64,000 nt of DNA from Bacillus sp. NP157 (GTDB taxonomy: Bacteria; Pseudomonadota; Gammaproteobacteria; Xanthomonadales; Rhodanobacteraceae): contig CP076546.1 in NCBI GenBank assembly GCA_018889975.1, positions 1,612,001 through 1,676,000 on the forward strand. Direction: 5' to 3'. The notes beneath the pieces were generated by a model. It saw only the letters and a list, made by a program, of their open reading frames with translations. It ran no database searches and was not told the DNA's origin. Below are positions 43,876-51,943 of the stretch, piece by piece (within the stretch, counting starts at the first letter, position 1; every line of letters begins with the position of its first letter). The position numbers were made by a program, and so were the translations under genes.

Positions 43876-44481
43876 CTACTTGCGCTTCCAGGCGCCGGAG
43901 GCGTCCCGATAATACCAGCCCGACGGAGCGCGCTCGACCCAGCCGGCGGCGAAGGTCTTGCGGATCTGGGCTTCCCATTCCGGATGGCCGTTGGCCTTGG
44001 CGATGGCGGCGTAGAGCTGGTCGCGGTCGCTGTTTTCCTGGCTCACGGCCGCGTTGGCCTGCGAGCGCTGGTCGAGCGGCAGCGCGCCCGCGTCGCGCAC
44101 GGCGACCAGGCCATCGGCGGTGAAGCCCACCGCGCCACTGTCGAACAGCGACTTGAGCTGCCCGCCGAAACGGCCTTTCATCCGCTCGCGGATGGCATCG
44201 GTTTCCGGCGTACGGACCTGGATGTCGGGGTTTTCCGCCGCCATGGCCTGGGGGATGACCAGGTCGAGCAGCGAGGCGGAGGGTTGCTTGCCGGCCGCCG
44301 GTTTCGGCGCGGGTTTGGGCTCGGCGGGGGCGGCCGGGCCGCTGTTGTCGAGCACGGTGCCGATGAACTGGTCGGCAGCCTTCTGCGCCGCTGCCTCGGG
44401 GAAGTAGACGTTGATGGTGACGCAGCCGACGAGGGCGATGGCGGCCAGGCTGATCAGCGTTATCAGGGGCTTGCGGAGCAT
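43876..44481 (-). CDS. ydbL: YdbL-like DUF1318 lipoprotein
   Basis: A 201-residue protein with a lipobox (LAAIALVGC), so a lipoprotein. Directly after the cysteine comes VTINVYFPEAAAQKAADQFI, then a proline-rich linker and the DUF1318 domain ending RAPSGWYYRDASGAWKRK. It follows ydbH on the same strand, as in E. coli ydbH-ynbE-ydbL. No separate ynbE is visible. The lipidated N-terminal beta-strand could take over the role of YnbE; that is inference. Confidence 0.83.
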   Translation of the reverse strand: MLRKPLITLISLAAIALVGCVTINVYFPEAAAQKAADQFIGTVLDNSGPAAPAEPKPAPKPAAGKQPSASLLDLVIPQAMAAENPDIQVRTPETDAIRERMKGRFGGQLKSLFDSGAVGFTADGLVAVRDAGALPLDQRSQANAAVSQENSDRDQLYAAIAKANGHPEWEAQIRKTFAAGWVERAPSGWYYRDASGAWKRK

Positions 44482-44529
44482 GGGTTCGTCCTTTTCTGGG
44501 ATGGTGCGGCTACATCGCGTGGTTGGCTT

Positions 44530-44551
44530 TCGCGCGCAGGCGCGCTCCTAC
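44530..44551 (-). repeat. REP element, copy 5
   Basis: Minus-strand GTAGGAGCGCGCCTGCGCGC followed by GA. Its conserved TAG (44550-44548) is the stop codon of ydbH. It also forms most of the gap between ydbH and ydbL. Confidence 0.88.
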
Positions 44552-46575
44552 TGGACTATCGGGCCGTCGCCGGTGGTGGCGGCCTGGAGGCGGCGGACCA
44601 GGGTGGGCCAGTCGACCTCGCGCTGGTGGCCGACCACGGTGAGGTGCGGCAGGCCACTGCCTTCGACGATAGTGTAGCCATCCTTCGCGGCGCCCAGCCC
44701 GCCCATGCTGCAGACGTCGCCCTTGAGGGTGCAGCTGAGCCCGATGCGGCGGTAACCGAAGGTCTTGAACAGTTTCAGGACCGTGCCCTGGAGGCCCCCG
44801 GCGATGCCGCCACCGCCGACCGAGGTGAGGTTGTTGACCGCCTTCTGGCTGATCCGGCCGCCCTTGTCGGCCAGCAGCGTGGCCTTGAACGCCGCGGGCT
44901 TCCAGGCGACCAGGCGCAGGTCGCTCACCCCGCCGCCAAGGCGACCGGTGATGCTGCCGAAGTCGAATACCGAGGTCATCTGGGCCAGGTCGAGGTTGCG
45001 CAGGGCGATATCGCCCGCGAGCACGGGGGCATCGCTGAACGGGCGCGACAGGGTCATGCCGGTGATGTCGACGAAGCCATCGAAGACGTTGAGCGACAGG
45101 CCGCCTGCCAGTTCGACGCGATCGTCGACGTAACGCAGCGAAGGCATGGCGCCACCGAGCGTTCCCTTGAATTCGGGCCAGCCGAGCGCGCGGCAGAACG
45201 CGCCCATGTCGATCTGGGTGAGGGCCAGCGAGGTCTGCAGCCGTTCGCCGACCGCTGCCGCGGGCTTCCAGCCAAGCGACAGCACGCGCAGGTGGCCATC
45301 CAGCACGGGGATGGCCATGGGCTTTTCCAGCGCCAGCGTGCCGGACTGGCTGCGCCAGCTGCCTTCGGCGGCACCATTCGGGATCCGGTAAACCTGCAAC
45401 GCGCGCCAGCCGAGTTTCGTGGCCGGGCGGTCTTCGTCCACGCTCCAGTCGAGCGAACCATGCAGTCCGTCGACGCCGAGCCGGCCATCGGCCATGGCCA
45501 GGTCGAGGCCGCTCGTCTGCAGGGCGAACGCGCTGGGGCCATTCGCGCCGATGGTGGCGTGGCCGGCAAGCTCACCCGAGGCGCGCAGCCCGTCGATCCC
45601 CCAAGCGCGTAGCAGGCCCTTGCCGTAGCGATCGTAGGCCGCGGGGAAGCGGGCATTGAAGCGATCGAGCTTCAGCAGTGAGAGGTCGCCCTTCGTATCG
45701 AAGCCGAGTTCGCCTTCCAGTTGGAGGGCGTCGGGGTCGATCACCCGCAGGCGGCGAATCGCCAGGCTACCCTTCTGCGAACGTGCCGATAGCGAAAGCT
45801 GCACGGGGTGGTCGGGCAGCTTCGCGTACAGGGGCCCAAGCAGCCATTCGCCACCGCGCAGGCTGGCATCGAGGTCGATCGTGGTGCCACTGGCCGCGGT
45901 GTCCAGTCCCACCCGCCCGTTGCCGCTGATCTTCTGCCCGGCGAGCTTGCCACCCGGGCTATCGAAGCCGACGCCGTCCAGGGCGAACTGGCCGGCCGCC
46001 TGGGTACCGGTGTCGAGGAGGTCGAGGGCGAGGTCGGCGTCGACCTTGCCGGTCGTCGTGCGGCCGGTCCACACCGTCGACAGTAATCCCTGTAGCCAGC
46101 CCGCCGGCAGGTTCTTGAGAGTTATCTGTGCGTGGGTGACCTGGTCCATCGGCAAGGCCACTTCCGCCAGCGTCTTATCCTGGGCGATCGACACAGTAAG
46201 CGTGTTGGCGGCCTCGTCGGCAACGATGCGCACGCCCGCGTCGGTCAGCGCGTTGCCCGGCGCACCGCGCAGGCGCACCCGCCCGTCGAAGATCCAGCGA
46301 CCCAGCTCGTCGCGGTCGAGCGCGCCGGTCATGCCGACCGCCAGTTTTCGCCAGCCCAACGCGGGGATGTCGGCGCGTTTCGCATCCAGCCGCAGCTGGA
46401 CGCCCTTGCCGTCGGCCTGCGGATCGAAGTCCGCCTGCATGCCGGTCATGGACATTCCCGGCAAAGTCAGGCTATCCGCACCGACCGAGAGCCCCGCCCA
46501 CGCGACCGTGCACCAGGACATGGCGATCCAGGCGACAAGGAAAAAGGCGATCGGGCGGGTTGATACGGGATGCAT
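44548..46575 (-). CDS. ydbH: YdbH-like AsmA-superfamily envelope protein
   Basis: A 675-residue protein starting at ATG 46575 (GGAG 4 bases upstream) with a signal anchor (RPIAFFLVAWIAMSWCTVAWA). The rest is long repetitive beta-strand sequence. The C-terminal half has the YdbH/dicarboxylate-transport domain: SGLDLAMADGRLGVDGLHGS, GLSLNVFDGFVDITGMTLSR, DLAQMTSVFDFGSITGRLGG and QKAVNNLTSVGGGGIAGGLQ. E. coli YdbH forms part of a bridge that carries phospholipids between inner and outer membranes. E. coli YdbH is about 880 residues, so this is shorter. The stop codon lies in a REP. Confidence 0.85.
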   Translation of the reverse strand: MHPVSTRPIAFFLVAWIAMSWCTVAWAGLSVGADSLTLPGMSMTGMQADFDPQADGKGVQLRLDAKRADIPALGWRKLAVGMTGALDRDELGRWIFDGRVRLRGAPGNALTDAGVRIVADEAANTLTVSIAQDKTLAEVALPMDQVTHAQITLKNLPAGWLQGLLSTVWTGRTTTGKVDADLALDLLDTGTQAAGQFALDGVGFDSPGGKLAGQKISGNGRVGLDTAASGTTIDLDASLRGGEWLLGPLYAKLPDHPVQLSLSARSQKGSLAIRRLRVIDPDALQLEGELGFDTKGDLSLLKLDRFNARFPAAYDRYGKGLLRAWGIDGLRASGELAGHATIGANGPSAFALQTSGLDLAMADGRLGVDGLHGSLDWSVDEDRPATKLGWRALQVYRIPNGAAEGSWRSQSGTLALEKPMAIPVLDGHLRVLSLGWKPAAAVGERLQTSLALTQIDMGAFCRALGWPEFKGTLGGAMPSLRYVDDRVELAGGLSLNVFDGFVDITGMTLSRPFSDAPVLAGDIALRNLDLAQMTSVFDFGSITGRLGGGVSDLRLVAWKPAAFKATLLADKGGRISQKAVNNLTSVGGGGIAGGLQGTVLKLFKTFGYRRIGLSCTLKGDVCSMGGLGAAKDGYTIVEGSGLPHLTVVGHQREVDWPTLVRRLQAATTGDGPIVQ

Positions 46576-46599
46576 GCTGCTCCATTCTGCCAAAACCAG

Positions 46600-47352
46600 A
46601 TGAACGACATGGAACGTTGCATGGACCCGACCCGGCCGCCCCCACTTGACCGCAGCATCGTTCGCACCGTACTGGTCGCGGACGACGACCCCTCCACCCG
46701 TCAGTTCCTCTCCGGCGCGCTGGTCTCGCTGGGCTTCGACGTGGCGCTGGCGGTGGATGGCGCGGATGCGCTGCGCCAGGCCAGGGCGACCCGCTTCGAC
46801 GCCTTGCTGATCGACTGCCGGATGCCGCATGGCGGGGCCATCGACGTCTTGCGCGACCTGCTCGAAAGCATCGATGCGGCCTCCGCGGGTGTCCCCGCGT
46901 TCGCCACCAGTGCGGAGATTTCCCCCGTGCTGCGCGGGGACATCGAAGCGGCCGGCTTCGTCGGCTGCATCGAAAAACCATGCAAGATCGCTGCGTTGAA
47001 ATTCGCGCTGGAAGCCGCCCTCGGCGTCGACCCACGAATGCAACTGCTGGATGACGCCGACGGACTCAAGGCCACGGGGGATGCCCAGATCCTGGATTCG
47101 CTGCGTGAGCTGCTCCGCATCGAATTGCAGCAGTTGCGCAGCGAGCTGCACACGCTGGCGCACGATCCCGCCGGCCTGGTCGATCGCCTGCATCGGCTGC
47201 GCTCTGCCTGTGGATTCTGCGGCGCGACGCGGCTGGGTGCGCAGACCAGGGCGCTGCAGGGTCATGTGGTGGAGGCACGGCAGGCCGCACCGGCGATGCT
47301 TGAGCGATTCCGGCGCGAGGTAGAGGCGACGATCGTGGCGCTTGCAAGGTAG
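46600..47352 (+). CDS. response regulator receiver with C-terminal Hpt-like domain
   Basis: About 250 residues; starts at ATG 46600, 46609 or 46621 are all possible. The receiver domain has the acidic pair (VLVADDDPSTRQFLS), the phospho-acceptor aspartate in LLIDCRMPHGG and the lysine in CIEKPCK. Residues about 160-250 resemble an Hpt domain, with HRLRSACGFCGATRLGAQTR in place of the canonical H-x-L-K-G-S motif, so the histidine may accept phosphate. No kinase is encoded nearby. Divergent from ydbH with only 24 bases between starts. Confidence 0.82.
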   Translation: MNDMERCMDPTRPPPLDRSIVRTVLVADDDPSTRQFLSGALVSLGFDVALAVDGADALRQARATRFDALLIDCRMPHGGAIDVLRDLLESIDAASAGVPAFATSAEISPVLRGDIEAAGFVGCIEKPCKIAALKFALEAALGVDPRMQLLDDADGLKATGDAQILDSLRELLRIELQQLRSELHTLAHDPAGLVDRLHRLRSACGFCGATRLGAQTRALQGHVVEARQAAPAMLERFRREVEATIVALAR

Positions 47353-47360
47353 CGTTGAGA

Positions 47361-48545
47361 TTATCCAACCAGAGGAAGATCCCTCGCGTAGGCCGGTGCG
47401 GCCGCCTTCCACCCGAAAACGTCGAGGAGCGCCTCATCCATGGCGCCCCAGCAATAGGCATGGATATGCAGCCCAGGACGCTCGAATGCCGTCTGTGCCT
47501 CGTCTAACAACATCGCGGAAATATCTTCCACGATCAAACGGTGAGGCTTTGCGGCCGCGATCAGGTGACGTTGCTCCGCTCTGTCGACGTTCAACATGCC
47601 TAGATCCGCGAACAACCTGTCATCGATGTCCCAGTTATCCCCCATCGGCTGGCCATGCGCGCCGGTGTAGAAATAGATGTTGCGAGCCGGTTGATGCTCA
47701 CGACTGATAGTCCGAAGTGCGTCTCGGGCGTGCGTATGGGTGATCCAGGTATCGGGGCCGAAGTGAATGGCTTCGGGAATGCCGGGGCTGGTCACCTTGA
47801 TCCACTTCGGCTTTATCGTCACGTGGGCATTTCCATTGGTCCATGCCACTCTTAGGCGACCGTCTGGCACATCGACGACGCTTCCCACCAACGTTCGCGC
47901 CACGCCATTCCTGCCAACAGGCGATCGGTCGGCTACGATGGGCGCCTTGCGCACGAAGCCAGGCGGGCGACTCACCGGCGCACGGGACATCGACAGCAGC
48001 GACAGATTCGCCGTCCTGCCAACCCGGGTCGCGAAGCCGGCTCCCATCGACGCCGGGCCTGCAGCAATGGCGACCCAACCGAAGATTGCGCTAGCCTTTG
48101 AGTCGCCCACTGCAAGCGCGCCAAGGGATCCAATCTCCGCTGCCACAGACACCATGTCGAATACTGCGGCTGCCGTCATGCTTGCCATGGATGCCGTAGA
48201 CACAGACGCCGTGAGGCCGCCTGCGGCCGCTGCACCCAAGGCGCCAGCGAGAGCGCCACCCGTCGCAATGGTGCCAGCCACGGCAGCGACCAGCCCCAGG
48301 CCCGCAATCAGCCATTCCCACCACGCATTGCCCGAGGGATCGATACGATTGATGGGGTCGCCGCTACAGTAGGCGTATCGATTCAAGCCACCGCGGTCGA
48401 ATGGGCTCATCAGGTCGGGGGACATAAACCGGCGCAGCGCGGGACCATAAAGCCGCGCACCCAATGGGTAGCCACCCGATTCGTTGTCGACCACCTCGCC
48501 TGCGTAGGCAAGACGGGGCCTATCCGTAACGTTGCTGCAATCCAT
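47361..48545 (-). CDS. orphan RHS C-terminal tip, module D (His/Cys-dyad domain)
   Basis: A 394-residue protein, no signal peptide. It begins inside the RHS-associated core (LAYAGEVVDNESGGYPLGA, RLYGPALRRFMSPDLMSPF, GGLNRYAYCSGDPINRIDPS), as though the 1300-residue shell had been removed. A hydrophobic Ala/Gly-rich stretch (about 75-170) follows, then the effector-like domain. Conserved positions there: His297 in NIYFYTGAHGQPMGDNW, RLIVEDIS, and Cys365 in HIHAYCWGAMDEALLDVF. Start ATG 48545 is preferred over TTG 48560 because GGAG precedes it at 9 bases. Its function is unknown. Confidence 0.8.
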   Translation of the reverse strand: MDCSNVTDRPRLAYAGEVVDNESGGYPLGARLYGPALRRFMSPDLMSPFDRGGLNRYAYCSGDPINRIDPSGNAWWEWLIAGLGLVAAVAGTIATGGALAGALGAAAAGGLTASVSTASMASMTAAAVFDMVSVAAEIGSLGALAVGDSKASAIFGWVAIAAGPASMGAGFATRVGRTANLSLLSMSRAPVSRPPGFVRKAPIVADRSPVGRNGVARTLVGSVVDVPDGRLRVAWTNGNAHVTIKPKWIKVTSPGIPEAIHFGPDTWITHTHARDALRTISREHQPARNIYFYTGAHGQPMGDNWDIDDRLFADLGMLNVDRAEQRHLIAAAKPHRLIVEDISAMLLDEAQTAFERPGLHIHAYCWGAMDEALLDVFGWKAAAPAYARDLPLVG

Positions 48546-48575
48546 GTCGAATCGCTCCAATCGTTGTTCATTGAC

Positions 48576-49133
48576 TCACGGTGTCGGCCAACTGACGTAC
48601 ACAGGCCTGGGCCTTGCCTTGAATAGTGCCAACAGCACTTCGTCGACCACGCCGTAGCACACAAGATGGATGTAGATGCCTGGCTCCTGGTAGAGCTTCG
48701 TTGCAAACTCCGGCGTGAGCTCGGCCAGGTCGATAAGGCGCACCGTCCGACCGTCAGAAATCATGCCTGTCGCGGCCCGCCCGGAAGGCTCGTTAAGATA
48801 AGCAATATCCGCAGGAAGCAACCGAGGGTCAGTCGCTCGTCTACCTGAAACGAGCCAGTTCTGCCCGTACCATTCTCCATGCGCGCCGCCAAAAATCGTG
48901 ATGTCCTGATCGGGATGCGCATGCACGACGTTCGCCAGGATCCACGGCGTGTCGCTCGTTGCAATGGGGCCGTCCGACGCATAATGCACAACGCCAGGAA
49001 ATCGGTCTTTGTCGAACACCGCATGCCAGGTGGGCTTGACGCTGGTGCTGCCGTCAGGGAAGGACCGCAGTTGTGCATCGGCTGGCACATCGCCCCTTTG
49101 ACGAACCACGCGGCCTCTCACCGTCGCGGGCAA
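48576..49133 (-). CDS. truncated RHS tip, module C (His/Cys-dyad domain only)
   Basis: A 185-residue frame from TTG 49133. It lacks the RHS core and hydrophobic stretch of its neighbours but keeps the terminal domain: His85 in ITIFGGAHGEWYGQNW and Cys159 in IYIHLVCYGVVDEVLLALF. Similarity to module D extends upstream of the TTG (FRRGSRVGAASDEGDV) as far as an in-frame TGA at 49202-49200. It therefore looks like a 5'-deleted module; translation is uncertain. Confidence 0.55.
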   Translation of the reverse strand: MPATVRGRVVRQRGDVPADAQLRSFPDGSTSVKPTWHAVFDKDRFPGVVHYASDGPIATSDTPWILANVVHAHPDQDITIFGGAHGEWYGQNWLVSGRRATDPRLLPADIAYLNEPSGRAATGMISDGRTVRLIDLAELTPEFATKLYQEPGIYIHLVCYGVVDEVLLALFKARPRPVYVSWPTP

Positions 49134-49473
49134 AACGTCGCCTTCATCCGACGCGGCTCCAACTCGGGAACCTCGCCGGAAAAGGAGAGTCTGGGCACAT
49201 CATTTTCTCATCGGCATCCATGCCCGTCGTTCCTCCCGTAACAACCATCGTCGTCAAGCAAACACTGAGACGACGGGATAGACGTCGAACAGGTCTGCAA
49301 GATCACGATCGGCTGCACCGAATCAGCACGCGGTCCAACATACGCCGATAAGGCGCCTGTGATCGCACAAGGCGCGCTTACAGCGCGTCATTCAACGTGC
49401 GTTCCCGGAATCAGCCGGCCAAGGCACTGACGCGTCGGAAAAAGTCGGCCGCGACATGAAGGCTTAGACTCTC
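49134..49473. other. 340-base gap with relics of a lost RHS module
   Basis: No intact gene. The left 65 bases still encode, on the minus strand, a continuation of the module C domain. Further along there is an inverted pair CCCGTCGT/ACGACGGG (near 49224 and 49269) but nothing recognisable as RHS core, immunity gene or promoter. It probably marks a deletion of the module's front part. Confidence 0.5.
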
Positions 49474-50694
49474 TCACGGCGCCAGTAGCCGCGATTCGTA
49501 GACGGGCGTTGCCTCGATGATGCCGAACATGTCCAGGAGCACCTCATCGACGGCACTGAAGCAGTAGGCATGCACATGTATGCCTGGCCTCCGGAAGTTT
49601 TCTCGTGCCGTGGCCACGGTGAGGTTACTGATGTCTTCGATGACTAGCTTATGAGGCGCCGCGGCCATGCTGAGCGCGCCCTGGTTAGCCACATCCTCGA
49701 AGTAGGAAACCGGATCCGGACCAATCCGCCTGGTCCTGTTCCAATTTCTTCCCATGGCATGTCCATGCACGCCGGTGTAGAAGAACAGGTCGCCAGGCGC
49801 GGCGTTCGCATCCCGGACGATCCCTGGCACGTAGGCTGTGATGTGCTGCCTTGCCACGGCGGTGTCGGCACCAAAATGAAGGACCCCTGGCAAGTCGTGG
49901 TTCGACGTTTGTATCCACTTGGGCTTAAGACGGACGTGCCAGCGCATGCTCGCGTCCTGCATCGCTGCGAAGCGGCTGTCTGGCACAAGCGAAGGACTCC
50001 TGATGAAGGTGCGCTTGACCGCGTTACGATCCACGGGGCTCTCTTGTTGAATCAGCTGTCGGCGCCTGGCAAACCGTACCGGCGGCTCCACGGGGCTCCG
50101 GTAGCGGCTTGCGCCACCTGACGCACTAAGGCCTGCACGCGAGATTCCAGCCAGCCCCACGGACGCCACACCCGTGCCCAAGGCAATCCACCCGAGAATC
50201 GCACCCGCTTTCGCGTCCTGAGTCGCCAGGGACACAGCCGAGCCGATTTCGGCGGCGACTGAAACGACATTGACCAAGGCAGCCGCCGTCATCGCCGCCA
50301 TGGAAACGGTGGATGTCGATGCGGTGAGGCTGCCAGCCGCGGCAGCGCCGACCACCCCAGCGAGCGCCCCGCCTGTGGCAACCGTGCCGGCAACCACGGC
50401 CACCAGGCCAATACCGGCGACCAGCCACTCCCACCATGCATGGCCGGACGGATCGATGCGGTTGACCGGGTCGCCGCCACTGTACGCGTATCGATTGAAA
50501 CCGCCCCGGTCGAACGGACTGAGCGTGTCGGGAGATACAAATCGATGTAACGCTGGGCCATATAGCCTGCCGCCCAGTAGATAAAAACCGTATTCGTCGA
50601 TTACCTCTCCCGCGTAGGCCAACTGCGCATTGCCAACCCCTATGCCGCGTTCCATGCCTGCTACCTCGGATTCGTTGCTGCCGGCCCACGGCAT
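49474..50694 (-). CDS. orphan RHS C-terminal tip, module B (His/Cys-dyad domain)
   Basis: A 406-residue protein. Start ATG 50694 has AGGGAG 6 bases upstream; ATG 50655 is an alternative. Residues about 25-80 are the RHS-core end (LAYAGEVIDEYGFYLLGGRL, FVSPDTLSPFDRGGFNRYAY, GGDPVNRIDPSGHAWWEWL). A hydrophobic Ala/Gly/Thr-rich stretch (80-175) follows, then a basic linker and the effector-like domain with His310 (DLFFYTGVHGHAMGRNW), LVIEDIS and Cys378 (HVHAYCFSAVDEVLLDMF). It is close to module D in the shared front part even at DNA level. Confidence 0.8.
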   Translation of the reverse strand: MPWAGSNESEVAGMERGIGVGNAQLAYAGEVIDEYGFYLLGGRLYGPALHRFVSPDTLSPFDRGGFNRYAYSGGDPVNRIDPSGHAWWEWLVAGIGLVAVVAGTVATGGALAGVVGAAAAGSLTASTSTVSMAAMTAAALVNVVSVAAEIGSAVSLATQDAKAGAILGWIALGTGVASVGLAGISRAGLSASGGASRYRSPVEPPVRFARRRQLIQQESPVDRNAVKRTFIRSPSLVPDSRFAAMQDASMRWHVRLKPKWIQTSNHDLPGVLHFGADTAVARQHITAYVPGIVRDANAAPGDLFFYTGVHGHAMGRNWNRTRRIGPDPVSYFEDVANQGALSMAAAPHKLVIEDISNLTVATARENFRRPGIHVHAYCFSAVDEVLLDMFGIIEATPVYESRLLAP

Positions 50695-50806
50695 TGGACA
50701 CTCCCTGGAGGACAGTAGCGTTGCAGCGCCCAATAGCGTCGACACCGTCGTGACCGGGAACACACTCTCCTACCTCACCGGCGTAAGCGGGAAACGACGA
50801 TATTAG

Positions 50807-51943
50807 TCAAGCGAGCATTGGCAATACGGGACGAGCATCGAATAGTTCAGCAACGTAGCGATCCGCGGCACCGTAGCAAATAAAGTCGAAGTGCGCCCCG
50901 TCTCTCTTGTACATGTCAGGCAGCTCGGAAGCCCAATACGGCCTCTCCGCACGAAAACGCTTACCAATGCGTCGCCGAAGAAAATCGATGACATCGTCGT
51001 CGGCTTTGAGCTCCATAACGTCGTCTAGATGTCGCGGGCTTCGTGCTGCACCGAGGCCCTCCCAATTGTCACCGTCTTGCGACCCATGCGAACCGTAATA
51101 GTAGAAAATGTCAGACTTCGGATGTTCCTGCCTGATCTTCTCTACAATCTTTCCTGCTTCAAAGGCATCGATGGGCGAATCCACCGCATACCGAAACGCC
51201 TTCTCATTCCTCGGGTTCGTGAATCGATACAACTGCGGCTTCAGCACGCGTCGTCGTGTCCCGTCACGGCTTACTTGGACTTCGAAACGTCCAGACCAGG
51301 TCCTGTCAAATGGTGCTCGGTACGTACCAGCCGGGCGCCGTGGCACGTCGACAATGGCATCCATCGGCCTCGCAGCCCTCTTGATTCCTCGCTCAACCCA
51401 ACGGATGTCACTGGCGTGGTGCCACTTGCCTGCGTTCTTCGCCATGCGCCACGCCGCGCCCCCTGCCGCACCCGACGCAATACCCGTCCCAAGTCCGACC
51501 CACCCGAAGATCGCCCCCGTTTTCGTATTACCTGTGGCCAACGATGCCGTCGCGCCAATCTCTGCGACCACCGAAACCACATCCAGCACGGCTGCGGTGG
51601 CAGCTACCGCACCTGACGATGTACCCAACGCCGCCATCATGCTTCCGGCCGCGCCTACTGCGCCGACCAGTGCACCGCCCGATGCAACCGCACCGACAAC
51701 GGACAACGCCAGGCCAACGCCGGCCAATAGCCAGTCCCACCAGGCGTCGCCGGAGGGGTCGATGCGGTTGATCGGATCCCCACTGCAGTACGCGTATCGA
51801 TTCAACCCGCCCGCATCGAAAGGGCTCGCCACGTCGGGGCTCACGAACTGTCGCGCCATCGTGCTGTAGAGCCTGCCACCCAGGACGTAGAAGCCGGCGT
51901 CGTGCTCGCTCGCTTCGCCCGCATAGGCGATCCGCGCAGTCAT
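50807..51943 (-). CDS. RHS C-terminal tip coupled to the shell gene, module A
   Basis: A 378-residue protein whose ATG overlaps the stop of the RHS shell (ATGA at 51943-51940). It starts exactly where an RHS core would continue: MTARIAYAGEASEHDAGFYV, LGGRLYSTMARQFVSPDV, GGLNRYAYCSGDPINRIDPS. A hydrophobic segment (about 65-160) leads to the effector-like domain, with His286 in IFYYYGSHGSQDGDNW and Cys356 in FDFICYGAADRYVAELF. This module lacks the IEDIS motif of B and D and is the most diverged. It is probably made in step with the shell and may assemble with it. Confidence 0.82.
   Translation of the reverse strand: MTARIAYAGEASEHDAGFYVLGGRLYSTMARQFVSPDVASPFDAGGLNRYAYCSGDPINRIDPSGDAWWDWLLAGVGLALSVVGAVASGGALVGAVGAAGSMMAALGTSSGAVAATAAVLDVVSVVAEIGATASLATGNTKTGAIFGWVGLGTGIASGAAGGAAWRMAKNAGKWHHASDIRWVERGIKRAARPMDAIVDVPRRPAGTYRAPFDRTWSGRFEVQVSRDGTRRRVLKPQLYRFTNPRNEKAFRYAVDSPIDAFEAGKIVEKIRQEHPKSDIFYYYGSHGSQDGDNWEGLGAARSPRHLDDVMELKADDDVIDFLRRRIGKRFRAERPYWASELPDMYKRDGAHFDFICYGAADRYVAELFDARPVLPMLA

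Noticed and set aside
47353-50806. Immunity genes between the RHS tips
   Set aside because: Gaps of 8, 15 and 43 bases leave no room, and the 340-base gap has no credible frame with a ribosome site.
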